Positions 36,411-42,884 of a stretch of 64,000 nucleotides of DNA are shown here, one piece after another. The notes beneath the pieces were generated by a model. It did not search any database. It saw only the letters and a list, made by a program, of their open reading frames with translations, and was not told the origin of the DNA. Within the stretch, counting starts at the first letter, position 1; each line of letters starts with the position of its first letter. The DNA comes from Metaphire vulgaris (lineage: Eukaryota; Annelida; Clitellata; Crassiclitellata; Megascolecidae). The position numbers were made by a program, and so were the translations under genes. Location: NCBI GenBank assembly GCA_018105865.1, contig CM030861.1, positions 6,997,884 through 7,061,883 on the forward strand, given 5' to 3'.

Positions 36411-38536
36411 GTGAATTTTCCATGGAAGGTGACTGTTGTTATTATTATAGCTATTATTATTACTTTTGTTATTAAAGTGTTATGGTTACTCAATAATTTG
36501 TGCATGAATTTTAATCTGGCCTGAGAAATGTAAATTAGTTAGTTGGTTGGTTACAGTTTTACTGTGATATATCGTAATGTGAGTGTTGTGTTGTTGTAAC
36601 CGTAGTCAGATTGTCGCCGGAGGACTGGAAGCCACGAGTGCCCGCCTTTGACTTTCTGAAGAAGATCGACGACGATGCAGCCGCTAGAGCTGCACGTGGT
36701 GGGGATCTGGTTCGGCAGAGAGAAGAGGAGGAGGACTTAATTGGTACGAAACAATGTCCGTAGTTTAAGGAAATTAATATGGTGCACAGTGGCATTGCCA
36801 AGTTTCTGGGGTGTGGGTGGAGTGGGGGCAGGGGTACCGACAGCAAAGTCCGGCATTTTCAAGTAAAAAGTCAAGTAGCAAGAAAAGGTCGTCAAGGAGT
36901 TCTTGACGCATTAACGCCTGTTTATTCTTACTTCTGTTGCAGTCATCCTACTCCTACCCCTCCTGGAAAATTTCTCGTCAGTTTTGCACCAATCCCACCA
37001 TGACTGATCACATCCGGAATAGGGATGCCTGCCTCTGTAACTATGCCAATGATGGCATGGGCGCCCACAGAAATTTTTCCAGGAGGGTGTCACAGTTAAT
37101 GTTTTAGCAAGGTTTTCAGATTTCAGTGTGAAATATTGGTATTTGTATTTTCCGGGGGGGGGGCAATTGCCTCTTCTTGCCCCTATGTGCGGGCGCCCAT
37201 GAATGATGGTAGGAAATAGTGGTTTATTGGTGGTATGCTTTCACGCTAAAGATTTATAATTTAGCTGAAATGGAAGCTGTTCAGCCTTTATCTGCATTTC
37301 GATTCAATTTCTATACAATGAGGTCTTTCGATAAGATGCATTGCAGGACTCGATAAGACTCCTAGTTGTCCAACCATCTTGCACCAGTGGCATAGCCAGG
37401 ATTTCCGGAAGGGGGGGTTTTGGTTTTAATCATAACCAACTTCGTAAAATCTTGACAAGCGAAAAAAAAGGTTGTCACCTTACACCTTTACATTCTATAG
37501 CACTTAGAAATTTTGGGTCGGCAGCCAGCCAAAGGGGATTGGACCCCCAAAACCACGTCCAAAAATAAAAAATGTAGTGAAACACGTTTTAAAAAATTTT
37601 TTCGGCAGCCAAGGGGGGTTTTAACCCCCCAAAACCTCCCTTGGCTACGCCATTGTCTCGCACTGTCGAACATTTCTGTTCTGAATTACTTTTTATGGTA
37701 GAAGCTGCATGCATTTAAAATAGTGAGCAAAGGAAAACTGTGCTGTGGGCACTCACTGTGACCCCAGAAAGTTGCTTTTATTCTTGAATAATTGTAGGAT
37801 TTTGTAATGTAATCGAGAATTTATATAGAATCCCTTCTGTGGCTACTGCACGTTGGTAAAGAGATGAATTTTTAGTCATTCAGAAGAGGACTGTGGAATT
37901 CTAGACTTATTTAATATGGTGTCTAATTTGGTATTCCACCATTGTGTATTATGAGATTTTTGATCATGGAAAGCATTCTTCTCAGAGGTGGATCTAGGGG
38001 GGTGCAGGGGGGGTACACATGTCCCCGGGCGCCGAGGTGAGTGGGCACCAAATTTGGTTTAAGGTAGGGAGTTCCGCTACGGGTGATGACTTTTTTTGCT
38101 TGTCAGGGTATTCGCGAAGTTGAATAAAGGGGTGCCAAATGGGCAGAGCGGCGCCCTTTTTTTGGCTTCTTAGGATTTTCATCAAGTTGAGGGGGCGCCA
38201 CCAGTATATTTTATCCCCGGGCGCCGGACACCCTAGCTCCGCCCCTGAAATTTCTTCTGTAATTTCTTTGTTTCACTGATGTTATACTTACAGTTGTATT
38301 TTCATCTGCGTGTTTCATTAGATGAAGAGTCTGACGAGGCTCTGATGATGGACAACGAAACGAGAGGCAACTTGGAAGATGAGATTCAGATGGAATTGGA
38401 ACAGCTCAAGTATTCTAGGCTGTATCAGAAATCACCAAAAAAGCCGATTCATAAACCCGAGTCAGCATCTCAAAACCCAAACAAATCTGAAGACAACGTG
38501 AAAAGCAGCGTGACTCTGGGGCACACTGAGCTGTAA
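17421..38536 (+). CDS. TXNDC16: TXNDC16 (ERp90)-like thioredoxin-domain protein, whole gene span
   Basis: About twenty exons encode a protein near 890 residues; the human protein is 825. The call rests on collinear similarity along the whole length: the helix after the first thioredoxin-fold strand, FSYQKAL and ETIFVYHHSYNF in the second module, VECFDWTDVCGKANVSVYPT in a later thioredoxin fold, ENFPVYFAMKKPLLILF, and LSPEDWKPRVPAFDFLKKID near the C-terminus. The N-terminus is a signal peptide and the last residues are HTEL, so it should reside in the ER lumen as a PDI-family member. No CxxC is seen at the two places where it would sit, so oxidoreductase activity is doubtful. Splice phases agree across nearly all junctions; exon 3 and the 33681–35368 interval are not resolved. 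Introns carry SINEs, LINE tails, MITEs and microsatellites. Confidence 0.88.
17631..17674. repeat. (TA)n microsatellite in intron 1
   Basis: About 22 TA units, starting some 30 bp after the exon 1 donor. Confidence 0.95.
17786..18365 (-). mobile_element. tRNA-derived SINE split by a LINE tail
   Basis: GATGGCAGAATGGGTTACGC resembles a tRNA A-box region and GAGCGGGTTCAAGCCCC a B box, followed by CACACAGGCAATAATGCC and CCTAAGCCACTTTAAATC. The LINE fragment at about 17870–18260 separates the two boxes, so it landed inside the SINE head. Orientation of the composite is mixed. Confidence 0.55.
17901..18260 (-). mobile_element. LINE ORF2 C-terminal fragment
   Basis: The minus-strand frame contains QLISYTAPRIWNDLPSEIR and, about 30 residues later, TFQKQLKAILF. 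This is the typical tail of CR1/L2-like LINE ORF2 proteins. 5'-truncated. Confidence 0.75.
18701..18792. repeat. (CA)n microsatellite
   Basis: About 46 uninterrupted CA units, in intron 1 of the TXNDC16-like gene. Confidence 0.97.
19025..19440 (-). mobile_element. Retroposon-like repeat, decayed
   Basis: An (ATTC)n run followed by about 400 bp whose style (GGAAGGATGTTCCAATATGC, pseudo-coding on the minus strand) is shared with 29150–29310 and 54410–54800. It is probably a LINE-derived or composite retroposon; no boundaries found. Confidence 0.4.
19499..19944. mobile_element. MITE with GGGGCCGTCC...GGTGGCCCC ends
   Basis: The left end GGGGCCGTCCACGGAGTACA and right end TGTACTTTATGGGTGGCCCC are imperfect inverted repeats. 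The interior has TTTTTGACAGTTTTTGACCCC-type words. Diverged relative of 15323–15712. Confidence 0.7.
20169..20251 (+). CDS. TXNDC16: TXNDC16-like exon 2
   Basis: Acceptor TGTAG, donor GTAAGT. Two bases complete the codon split in exon 1; then SMSNFFKEFEKSAAIMTIYE reads as the first thioredoxin-fold helix. No CxxC. Confidence 0.8.
21261..21303 (+). CDS. TXNDC16: TXNDC16-like exon 3 (tentative)
   Basis: After acceptor TATATCCAG the frame reads KIELCRKEEDVQVLC, matching the position of the KVNC...C segment of the human protein. The end is uncertain (weak GTAGAC or GTTTTA donors), and neither phase joins cleanly to exon 4, so a small additional exon may be missing. Confidence 0.4.
22029..22135. 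mobile_element. pogo-like MITE fragment
   Basis: GCTAATCCGCCACATTCG and the inverse CGAATTATGGCGGATTAACG, with a TACAGGTCCACTCTCG end on the minus strand, resemble Tigger/pogo ends. In the intron before exon 4. Confidence 0.4.
22304..22378 (+). CDS. TXNDC16: TXNDC16-like exon 4
   Basis: Reads NGYLALQVSLHSMFSVDSII, then SNVLQ, aligned with the human LREFPTDTLFDVNAIVAHVL region. Donor GTAAGT; the acceptor is a weak TTATGATAG. Its out-phase matches exon 5 exactly. Confidence 0.75.
22607..23363. mobile_element. Tc1/pogo-like nonautonomous element with about 25-bp inverted ends
   Basis: The left end TACCGTAAAATCTCAAGTAT and the inverted right end TACCATAAAATTTCAAGTAT differ at two positions over 20 bp, and the match continues. 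The terminal TA could be the target duplication. The interior repeats TATAATGTGCAC words. No transposase. Lies in the intron between exons 4 and 5. Confidence 0.75.
23601..23722 (+). CDS. TXNDC16: TXNDC16-like exon 5
   Basis: Acceptor TTCTCTAG, donor GTGTGT. The frame has LLYEALILQSIEEKDRFISE, then GFSDVVFSYQKALGTY; FSYQKAL aligns with human FSYVRAI. Phases match both neighbours. Confidence 0.85.
24341..24431 (+). CDS. TXNDC16: TXNDC16-like exon 6
   Basis: Acceptor TTCGTTTCAG, donor GTAAGC. Reads HRILMETIFVYHHSYNFALS, aligned with human EHRAVMEAAFVYGTTYQFVL. Confidence 0.88.
24590..24830 (-). mobile_element. SINE 3' part with (GTAA)n tail
   Basis: An (AAGT)n run then AATTTATATAGAGCTTTTGA and GCAGCTGCTTATTCTTA; reverse complement of the SINE tail seen at 7.9, 28.8 and 45.7 kb. 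Confidence 0.55.
24842..25125 (-). mobile_element. tRNA-derived SINE
   Basis: On the minus strand the head has AGCTGAGTGGTAACAACG (A-box region) and GGTCGCGGGTTCAACTCTCG (B box), then a body homologous to 35070–35350. In intron 6 of the TXNDC16-like gene. Confidence 0.75.
25284..25565 (+). mobile_element. tRNA-derived SINE with 13-bp target duplication
   Basis: The head has AGTGGTTAGCGCACTGG (A box) and GGTTCAACTCC (B box); the body ends in a short T run. TAGTGTGCCCTGT flanks it on both sides (25271–25283 and 25566–25578) without mismatch, so the insertion is fairly recent. In intron 6. Confidence 0.92.
25660..25816 (+). CDS. TXNDC16: TXNDC16-like exon 7
   Basis: Acceptor TTGTTCAG, donor GTAAGT. 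Begins HYSSTELSGIWLFRCKSVRL and ends NLSRFFQALALPSLV, aligned with human HLYFFHCKLVLDL to FIKTMKAPLLTEV. Confidence 0.88.
26335..26495 (+). CDS. TXNDC16: TXNDC16-like exon 8
   Basis: The frame includes RESEINVLYIFYDGNVENAA and ends FGLMGIVSVN. It is a thioredoxin-like strand and helix pair. Donor GTAAGG; the acceptor TTTGTTTCAAG was chosen because it keeps phase 0 with exon 7. Confidence 0.8.
26690..26763. mobile_element. Short piggyBac-like MITE between TTAA sites
   Basis: TTAA at 26686–26689 and 26764–26767 flank the inverted ends CCCCTTTACCGGCC and GGCCGGTAAAAGGG. The interior TTTTACATTGCGTTACAG is nearly shared with 61491–61562. Confidence 0.85.
26770..27002 (+). mobile_element. LINE ORF2 C-terminal fragment
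   Basis: The frame has KRPVGRPCTTWSRTIEPDL, then LRRAQDKRNRQRIMETATLQ, a recognisable LINE tail. It directly follows the piggyBac-like MITE. Confidence 0.75.
27806..27884 (+). CDS. TXNDC16: TXNDC16-like exon 9
   Basis: Acceptor TTTCGTAG, donor GTAGGT. Reads NTVDMTNYTFPKSHRLPLLA, then FQSAGT. Phases match exons 8 and 10. Confidence 0.82.
28260..28395 (+). CDS. TXNDC16: TXNDC16-like exon 10 (acidic, GEP-repeat linker)
   Basis: Acceptor TTGTTTTAG, donor GTAATA. NDLVYIEDQDAPANFVEKML aligns with human HDVDLIISHVENNMHIEEI. It is followed by a triple GEP repeat (GEPRGEPHGEP) in an acidic linker. Confidence 0.85.
28615..28815 (+). mobile_element. SINE with (TTAC)n-type tail
   Basis: Contains AATAAGCAGCTACTACTC, AAAGCGCTATATAAATTT and ATTTTACTTCCTTACTT, the family 3' end seen at four other sites. 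Intronic. Confidence 0.55.
29045..29440. mobile_element. Composite retroposon tails around an (ATT)n tract
   Basis: GCTAATTTATATAGCGCTAT ... AGAGTCAAGAGTGCTTTACA and, after (ATT)n at 29337–29376, AATTTATATAGCACTATCTG ... AGTCAAGAGCGCTTTACA. Two copies of one retroposon 3' end, also present at 35600–35675. Confidence 0.55.
29778..29970. mobile_element. Palindromic MITE (GTGGAATAAGGAGGTAA ends)
   Basis: ATTGAATGG...GTGGAATAAGGAGGTAA is mirrored by TTACCTCCTTATTCCACCAT...CATTCAAT. Internal TTACCCCCTTA words are repeated. The whole element can fold. Confidence 0.7.
30088..30261 (+). CDS. TXNDC16: TXNDC16-like exon 11, ending at a GC donor
   Basis: Acceptor TTTTTTCCAAG. The acidic start YDLDSDEMEAQDDIVAKIAS leads into a thioredoxin strand (LVIVLFYLD). 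The frame to exon 12 is kept only if the donor is GCAAGT at 30262, the consensus of GC–AG introns. The CxxC position holds LDFDARNQ across the junction. Confidence 0.85.
30630..30858 (+). CDS. TXNDC16: TXNDC16-like exon 12 (thioredoxin fold)
   Basis: Acceptor TTTTGCAG, donor GTAAGT. Contains AAVECFDWTDVCGKANVSVY with the following PTIRIYR: the cis-Pro-containing VYPTIRIY and the DVC segment are classic PDI-fold landmarks and match human [20 protein letters not shown]. This is the strongest single match in the gene. Confidence 0.93.
31042..31254 (-). mobile_element. LINE ORF2 C-terminal fragment in intron 12
   Basis: The minus-strand frame has LENLATTGKVMGKRARGRPR, then REEWKSMGANVVKQGT, a common LINE tail. 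Only the last 70 or so codons remain. Confidence 0.75.
31390..31526 (+). CDS. TXNDC16: TXNDC16-like exon 13
   Basis: Acceptor CTTTCTTTAG, donor GTGAGT. Reads MMDNPVALSTTEEVLSFVEG ... NVAVVGAFGNEHMK; the VAVVGAF strand aligns with human SVSVLGLF. Confidence 0.9.
32238..32322 (+). CDS. TXNDC16: TXNDC16-like exon 14
   Basis: Acceptor TCGTTTTAG, donor GTAAGA. Reads EKTFRMAAKELQGHYLCGIV, aligned with human KEDFSEAGNYLKGYVITGIY. Confidence 0.88.
32683..32824 (+). CDS. TXNDC16: TXNDC16-like exon 15
   Basis: Acceptor TTTGTTGGCAG, donor GTACCA. Reads CKTRGFKAPCIIASKRHDQL ... VNELIGNIESAVLPLL, with phases matching both neighbours. Confidence 0.88.
32878..33122. repeat. (ATT)n and (ATC)n microsatellites in intron 15
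   Basis: Two ATT arrays (about 32878–32950 and 33053–33091), the second grading into ATC repeats. Leu- or Ser-rich frames through them are artefacts. A further (CAT)n lies at 33258–33285. Confidence 0.93.
33523..33680 (+). CDS. TXNDC16: TXNDC16-like exon 16
   Basis: Acceptor ATTATATTTAG, donor GTCAGT. Contains PELTAENFPVYFAMKKPLLI, then LFTANTDG, aligned with human TVENLPSYFRLQKPLLILFSDG. The out-phase does not match exon 17, so a small exon may be missing before 35369. Confidence 0.9.
34260..34500. repeat. Purine-rich GA tract in intron 16
   Basis: About 240 bp dominated by GAGA/GGAGA words on the plus strand, with a short mixed interruption near 34350–34400. Confidence 0.8.
34677..34839. 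repeat. Paired (TA)n microsatellites
   Basis: TA runs at about 34677–34733 and 34782–34839, separated by a short GA-rich piece. Confidence 0.93.
35070..35350 (-). mobile_element. tRNA-derived SINE
   Basis: On the minus strand: ATGAGTGGTAATATCACTGG (A-box region) and CACGGGTTCAATCCCGTAGG (B box), then GTCGACTCAGCC; homologous to 24842–25125. It ends about 20 bp before the exon 17 acceptor. Confidence 0.72.
35369..35535 (+). CDS. TXNDC16: TXNDC16-like exon 17
   Basis: Acceptor AATATACAG, donor GTCAGT. The frame reads HEMVLLVIGDCDVLYPSSSP, then EPNQEEILVISHGT; EILVISHGTGQV across the next junction aligns with human PLLVLVNLHSGGQV. It is longer than the human segment by roughly 30 residues. Confidence 0.78.
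35838..35931 (+). CDS. TXNDC16: TXNDC16-like exon 18
   Basis: Acceptor AAATTTTAG, donor GTAAGC. Reads GQVHRFMESKINKETALTWL, aligned with human GQVFAFPSDQAIIEENLVLWL. Confidence 0.85.
36010..36110 (+). mobile_element. LINE ORF2 C-terminal tail
   Basis: The frame SSNELSIFKCRLKTYLFQLA ends FPP-stop, a typical LINE tail. The same ending recurs at about 40685–40736. Confidence 0.7.
36341..36410. repeat. (ATT)n microsatellite in intron 18
   Basis: About 23 ATT units. Confidence 0.95.
36606..36743 (+). CDS. TXNDC16: TXNDC16-like exon 19
   Basis: Acceptor GTAACCGTAG, donor GTACGA. RLSPEDWKPRVPAFDFLKKI aligns with human ILPAQEWKPPLPAYDFLSMI. It is followed by a charged, Glu-rich helix. Confidence 0.92.
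37385..37655. mobile_element. hAT-type MITE (CAGTGGCATAGCCAGG ends)
   Basis: Ends CAGTGGCATAGCCAGG ... CTTGGCTACGCCATTG, flanked by TCTTGCAC and TCTCGCAC (7/8). Contains a core copy (TTGACAAGCGAAAAAAAAGG, 37452–37471). Intron 19. Confidence 0.85.
37983..38247. mobile_element. hAT-type MITE in intron 19
   Basis: Ends CAGAGGTGGATCTAGGG ... CCCTAGCTCCGCCCCTG with CCCCGGGCGCC blocks, close kin of 40833–41082 and 14149–14413. The target duplication is only approximate (ATTCTTCT against ATTTCTTCT). It has a minus-strand core copy at 38083–38106 and ends about 75 bp before the exon 20 acceptor. Confidence 0.85.
38322..38536 (+). CDS. TXNDC16: TXNDC16-like exon 20 (C-terminus, HTEL)
   Basis: Acceptor GTTTCATTAG. 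Acidic and Lys/Ser-rich tail, ending SSVTLGHTEL-stop. A C-terminal HTEL is a KDEL-type ER-retrieval signal. Phase matches exon 19. Confidence 0.88.
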
Positions 38537-38889
38537 ATTCCTATTTCTAAAGTGGTTTTAACAGTGTAAGTGTAAAGTACTCGTGAGCTTTGTATCTCTT
38601 TTCATTCGTCCAATTATTTCCACTGGTGTAGCGACAACCTTTAATTTATTACATTTTTAATGATTAAATGTTTTACTATTTTTGTAAGGTAATCATGCAT
38701 GACATTCCACGACACAGCTGTTAAGACAGTCCTTTGTTCTAGCATTTTGCTTTAGTTTATACGGTGTGGTGTTATCTTTCGAACAAGTGATTGCTTTGAT
38801 TTATTATTCGAGTTGATTATGAAGTTCATCATTCCATTATTGTTCTGTGATTTTATTTACAATGTGAAGTTGTGCAAATTTATCCCATC
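38537..38889 (+). other. 3' flank and probable 3' UTR of the TXNDC16-like gene
   Basis: AT-rich and noncoding. An ATTAAA occurs near 38663, but no clear canonical AATAAA with a downstream GU-rich element was found, so the cleavage site is unknown. Confidence 0.5.
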
Positions 38890-39397
38890 CAGTGTTTTAT
38901 CCAGACTGGCAGACTCCAGGCCTTTTTTGGGAGGAGAATGACTTGGGTGGAGGGGAAAAGACACAGTTCAATGCAGTGTTTTATCCAGACTCCAGGCTTT
39001 GGGGGGAATTGAGGCCTTTGGGGGAAAATCGACTTGGCTGGAGGGGAAAAGACACGGTTTAATGCAAAATTTGTGTAAGTGCTGAGATTTTTGGCGGGAA
39101 TTTTGAAGCTTGTGTGGGGGGAAATCTCCCCTAACAGGCCTAGATAAAACACTGGTTCAATGCATAAATTTGTGTCAATGCTGTGATTTTTTGGGGGGGA
39201 GGTTGTGGTTCGGGGGCCCCCTATCAGCAGTATAAAGCTCCACCGGGGGCCCGTGTGTCTATTGAGAGCCTGGCTGTTGGGACCCTATTTAATGCTACAT
39301 ACATTAAACAACCAATGGTTGGCCCCTGATTAGAAGTTGTGGCCCCAACTTGCGAAATCCTAGAGGCCACTGCCTATCAGGCCTGTATAAAACACTG
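38890..39397. mobile_element. Outer hAT-type MITE interrupted by a second copy
   Basis: Left end CAGTGTTTTATCCAGACTGG, right end GTATAAAACACTG. The possible target duplication ATCCCATC/ATTTTATC differs only by three C-to-T changes. A relative of its own family (38974–39154) is inserted inside. Confidence 0.55.
38974..39154. mobile_element. Nested hAT-type MITE with target duplication GTTCAATG
   Basis: Ends CAGTGTTTTATCCAGAC ... CTAGATAAAACACTG, flanked by GTTCAATG at 38966–38973 and 39155–39162. The site duplicated is inside the older element. Confidence 0.9.
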
Positions 39398-39974
39398 ATT
39401 TTATCAGTATTTTTTGTTAAATACGGTATACATTAAAATATGCTAATACTGTTGGAGATTACAGTTCATTTCCCTCATAGTTTTTTGTGAAAAGAGTACT
39501 TTATACAAAATGCAAACTACCAAAAATTCTAACATTATTGGAGAGTAACTAACCTGTTTTACGCTGTGTTTGTACTGGACTTCAGTTGCTAGTTGTTGGC
39601 ATAATGGATTATAATTTTTTTAGTAATGCAACAATAGGTTGTTGTGTCAAATTTTGGATCTGAGGTTCATTTTCTGTTAAATTGCTCTAAATATAATATT
39701 GTTATATATGTCTTCAATAGACACTATTTGTTGCAAAAAAAACTTTCAAGCAAACAGTGTCCTTTTTGAACGCTTTTACTGTACAGTACCTCCTATTATC
39801 TATTGGCCTATTTAAGGTTTTATTTACAATGAAATTGTGATGTCACGGTGGTCCTTACCCTCACCCCAGTGACGTAGCGTGAGGGGGAAGGGGTTACGAA
39901 CTTCTAAGCATGGGCCAAATATTTTTCATAAATCAGCACATACATGAAGAATATCACCCTCGGTGGGGTAGGGG

Positions 39975-40158
39975 CAGGGATATTTCTAGGATTGTGAATT
40001 GGGGGGGGGGGTGTCAACCTCAAATTTGGGGGTGTCTGGAGCTAATTAGTATGCATTTTGTATGCATACCATTGTCACATTATCAAATTTGGGGTTGACC
40101 GTTGTCGACCTCAAATTGGGGGGTGTTGGGGGTGTTAGGAGGTGTAAAAATATCCCTG
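39975..40158. mobile_element. hAT-type MITE with target duplication GGTAGGGG
   Basis: Ends CAGGGATATTTCTAGG ... GTAAAAATATCCCTG, flanked by GGTAGGGG at 39967–39974 and 40159–40166. 184 bp. Confidence 0.92.
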
Positions 40159-40684
40159 GGTAGGGGACACTGGGTGGGCAGGTATTCAATATGGGCAAGC
40201 CCCCGGGACCCTGTGAGAAGCTACTAAAACAGTAATAGGCCTACATACGCGGTTTAGGGGATCGTACAGTTTATTTATAATCAAGGGGTTCTAGAATTTT
40301 CTCCTATCACTATATGGGCAATACATCCCTGTTGTTGTTCCTTTGATTGTATGCTCTGCTGCAGATAACCAATCGTCTAGTTATCAATTATTGTGACCCT
40401 TACCCAGCCTCCTGTAGCAATATTTATTGAACCCCAAACACTTGATGTAGTTGTCTGAATAGATTTCGACTGTCAATATTTCAATACTCTGATTACAGCT
40501 ACAGATTGAGATCACCGAGTTCCCCAATAGCTCGTTTGATTGATGCTCGGTGCATTGTAAAATGACGCTATAGAAGACCTTTGGTTGACTGATTGAGTCA
40601 AAGTAGAGAGATGCTCATAAATAAGTATGAACATTACCGTCATGGTGTACAAAACAAATACATATATCGACAAGTTGATAATGA

Positions 40685-40736
40685 CTTTGTGTCCTAGACT
40701 TAAAACAAATCTCTTCCAATTAGCATTTCCTCCATA
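40685..40736 (+). mobile_element. LINE ORF2 C-terminal tail (short)
   Basis: The frame CPRLKTNLFQLAFPP-stop matches the ending at 36010–36110. Confidence 0.55.
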
Positions 40737-40832
40737 GGGCTCATCCATATGGTAGGCTATGTACGCAAAAGGGCATATTGTCAACCCCTCTCCGTTGCAC
40801 ACCGTACATACGCAACATGTCCAAAATCCAAC

Positions 40833-41082
40833 CAGAGGCGGATATAAGGGGGGCAGAGGGTACAGATGTCCCCGGGCGCCGAGGTGGGGGCAACATTGGT
40901 TTAAGGTAGGATTATGACCTTTTTTGCTTGTCAGGGTATTCGCGAAGTTGAATGAAGAATGAAGGGGCGCCAAAATGGGCAGAACGGCGCCCTTTTTTTA
41001 CTTCTTATTACTTTCGTCAAGTTCAGAGGGCGCCATCAGTATGCTTTGTCCCCGGGCGCCGGACACCCTAGCTCCGCCCCTG
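40833..41082. mobile_element. hAT-type MITE with target duplication AATCCAAC
   Basis: Ends CAGAGGCGGATATAAGGGG ... CTAGCTCCGCCCCTG, flanked by AATCCAAC at 40825–40832 and 41083–41090. Minus-strand core copy at 40913–40933. Confidence 0.92.
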
Positions 41083-41144
41083 AATCCAACCCCCCTCAGT
41101 GCGTACGTACAATATAGATGGGCCCTTTGCTTTGCCTCGCCGTC

Positions 41145-41314
41145 CAGGGTTATTTCTCAGATTATCAATTTGGGGGCGTGTCGGTAAATTCTGGGGGTCC
41201 CCTGCCAAAAAAGTCTGACAAGCAAAAAAGGTCATCGCATAGCTGGAATGGGAGGGGGCGTTGGAGGGGTGTCGGTCTCAAATTGGGGGTTATGGGCTGT
41301 AAAAAATATCCATG
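41145..41314. mobile_element. hAT-type MITE with target duplication TCGCCGTC
   Basis: Ends CAGGGTTATTTCTCAG ... AAAAAATATCCATG, flanked by TCGCCGTC at 41137–41144 and 41315–41322. Plus-strand core TGACAAGCAAAAAAGGTCAT begins at 41217. Confidence 0.92.
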
Positions 41315-42472
41315 TCGCCGTCTCTCACCGATTAATCTCTGGAGTGACCTGATCTTTTGCTGACGGATTTGAAATAGGGCCTACCATCGAGTACCACACC
41401 ACAGAGTATTATAAATTGTGCCATAAAGTGCATAATAATTATTCCCCCCCCCCCCGACAGTGCTACGTGTAACCAGAGATTCGGTCTAGCCGCCTATAGG
41501 TGTAGGCCTATAATTCTATATTGCAGAGTCAATCAATCAAAAGGTGAAGGTAGTCCAATTGCTTTCTCCAGACCTGCGTTTTACCTTTTCAGCTTAACGC
41601 TGCTATCAAGGACGCCTAAGCGATGAACGACTTGGTTGGCCACCGGCACAATGAATCGATCCCAGTGGTCACTCATCCAAGTACCAGTAGGCCTACTACG
41701 AGCAGCCCTAGACGTACGTTGTTTAATTTCGGTGTTCTGATGGGAACCGATCGCACAACACCAAATGGACCGATTTCAAAATCAATTATGCTTACGTAAT
41801 TGCAGATGGGTTCACTTCATTGCAGGGTTTAATCAAAGCCGTTTTCGGGGGGAAAATTGCCCTTCCCACGGAAATTTCAAATTCCCCGGAAATTTGGGCA
41901 TAATATATCAACTTACAGCGCTCCCACAGACCCCTTAGCTGACTTTACCCCCGGTCTTGTCAGTCCCCCCCGGAGTCCAGGGGTCTAGAGTAGACACTGC
42001 TTCATTGACGGGCTGAATGAACGAATGAATCTCAATATCCATCACTGTATAATCCACGTTCTTTTCAAATGTACTGACAGCTAAAGTAATAATATGACTG
42101 ACCAACTAATCACTAAGTATTCGTATTACCCAAAAGCTACGAAAACAGGGATGGCGAATCGCTAGCAAGCCAAAACTTTGATAAAACTGCTAGAATCAGT
42201 TTGTTGCCTATTTACATTTTGCACAGCATTTCATTATTTCTAAACAATAAAGCCATAGTTAAGTATTAATTGGGGGATATTGCATCAATGGTTTGCAGTA
42301 TTTGGAGTTCACAATGCCGTCTCAAAAAGCCCTCACAAAACTGCAAAATAATCTTGAGTTAGCAAGTTTAATTTTAATATAAAATCGGCAATTTGTAAAA
42401 ATGTGTAAGAAACATCATCCCAATAAAGGTAGGCTAATGCCTGTCTTGAACTTTACATCCCAAAATCAGGAT

Positions 42473-42629
42473 CAAGGGCGTAGCCAGGAATTTGATTTGG
42501 GGGTATAATGCGATTTGAGGGAGTGAGTATACATTTTTAAAAACCTAGAAAATCTTAAAAAACACATACAAAATTTTGAGGTAGTCTGATTTGGGGGAGG
42601 CATATATACCCCCCGTCGCAACGCCCCTG
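42473..42629. mobile_element. hAT-type MITE with target duplication ATCAGGAT
   Basis: Ends CAAGGGCGTAGCCAGG ... GTCGCAACGCCCCTG, flanked by ATCAGGAT at 42465–42472 and 42630–42637. Near its right end is GGCATATATACC, the short TA stretch that is hugely expanded in relatives at 3988 and 44363. Confidence 0.92.
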
Positions 42630-42884
42630 ATCAGGATTCGGATCCGATTCGCCATCCCTTGACTAGGAGATTAATTGTTCCTCGAAACCAGCAGTGTCAA
42701 TAAAATGCACATTTGTTGGTAAATTACTATAGATCTAGCACAAAATTGATCTCACACGGTTGCTTCAGCGGGGCGATAAAAAGCACACCAGTCTCCCTTT
42801 AACGGTTAACCGGCAAGTTAGATCAACCGGCCAGTGAGCAGCCACTTTGGCACTCCGAGACGAGACCTGGAAACTCCGGCTACG

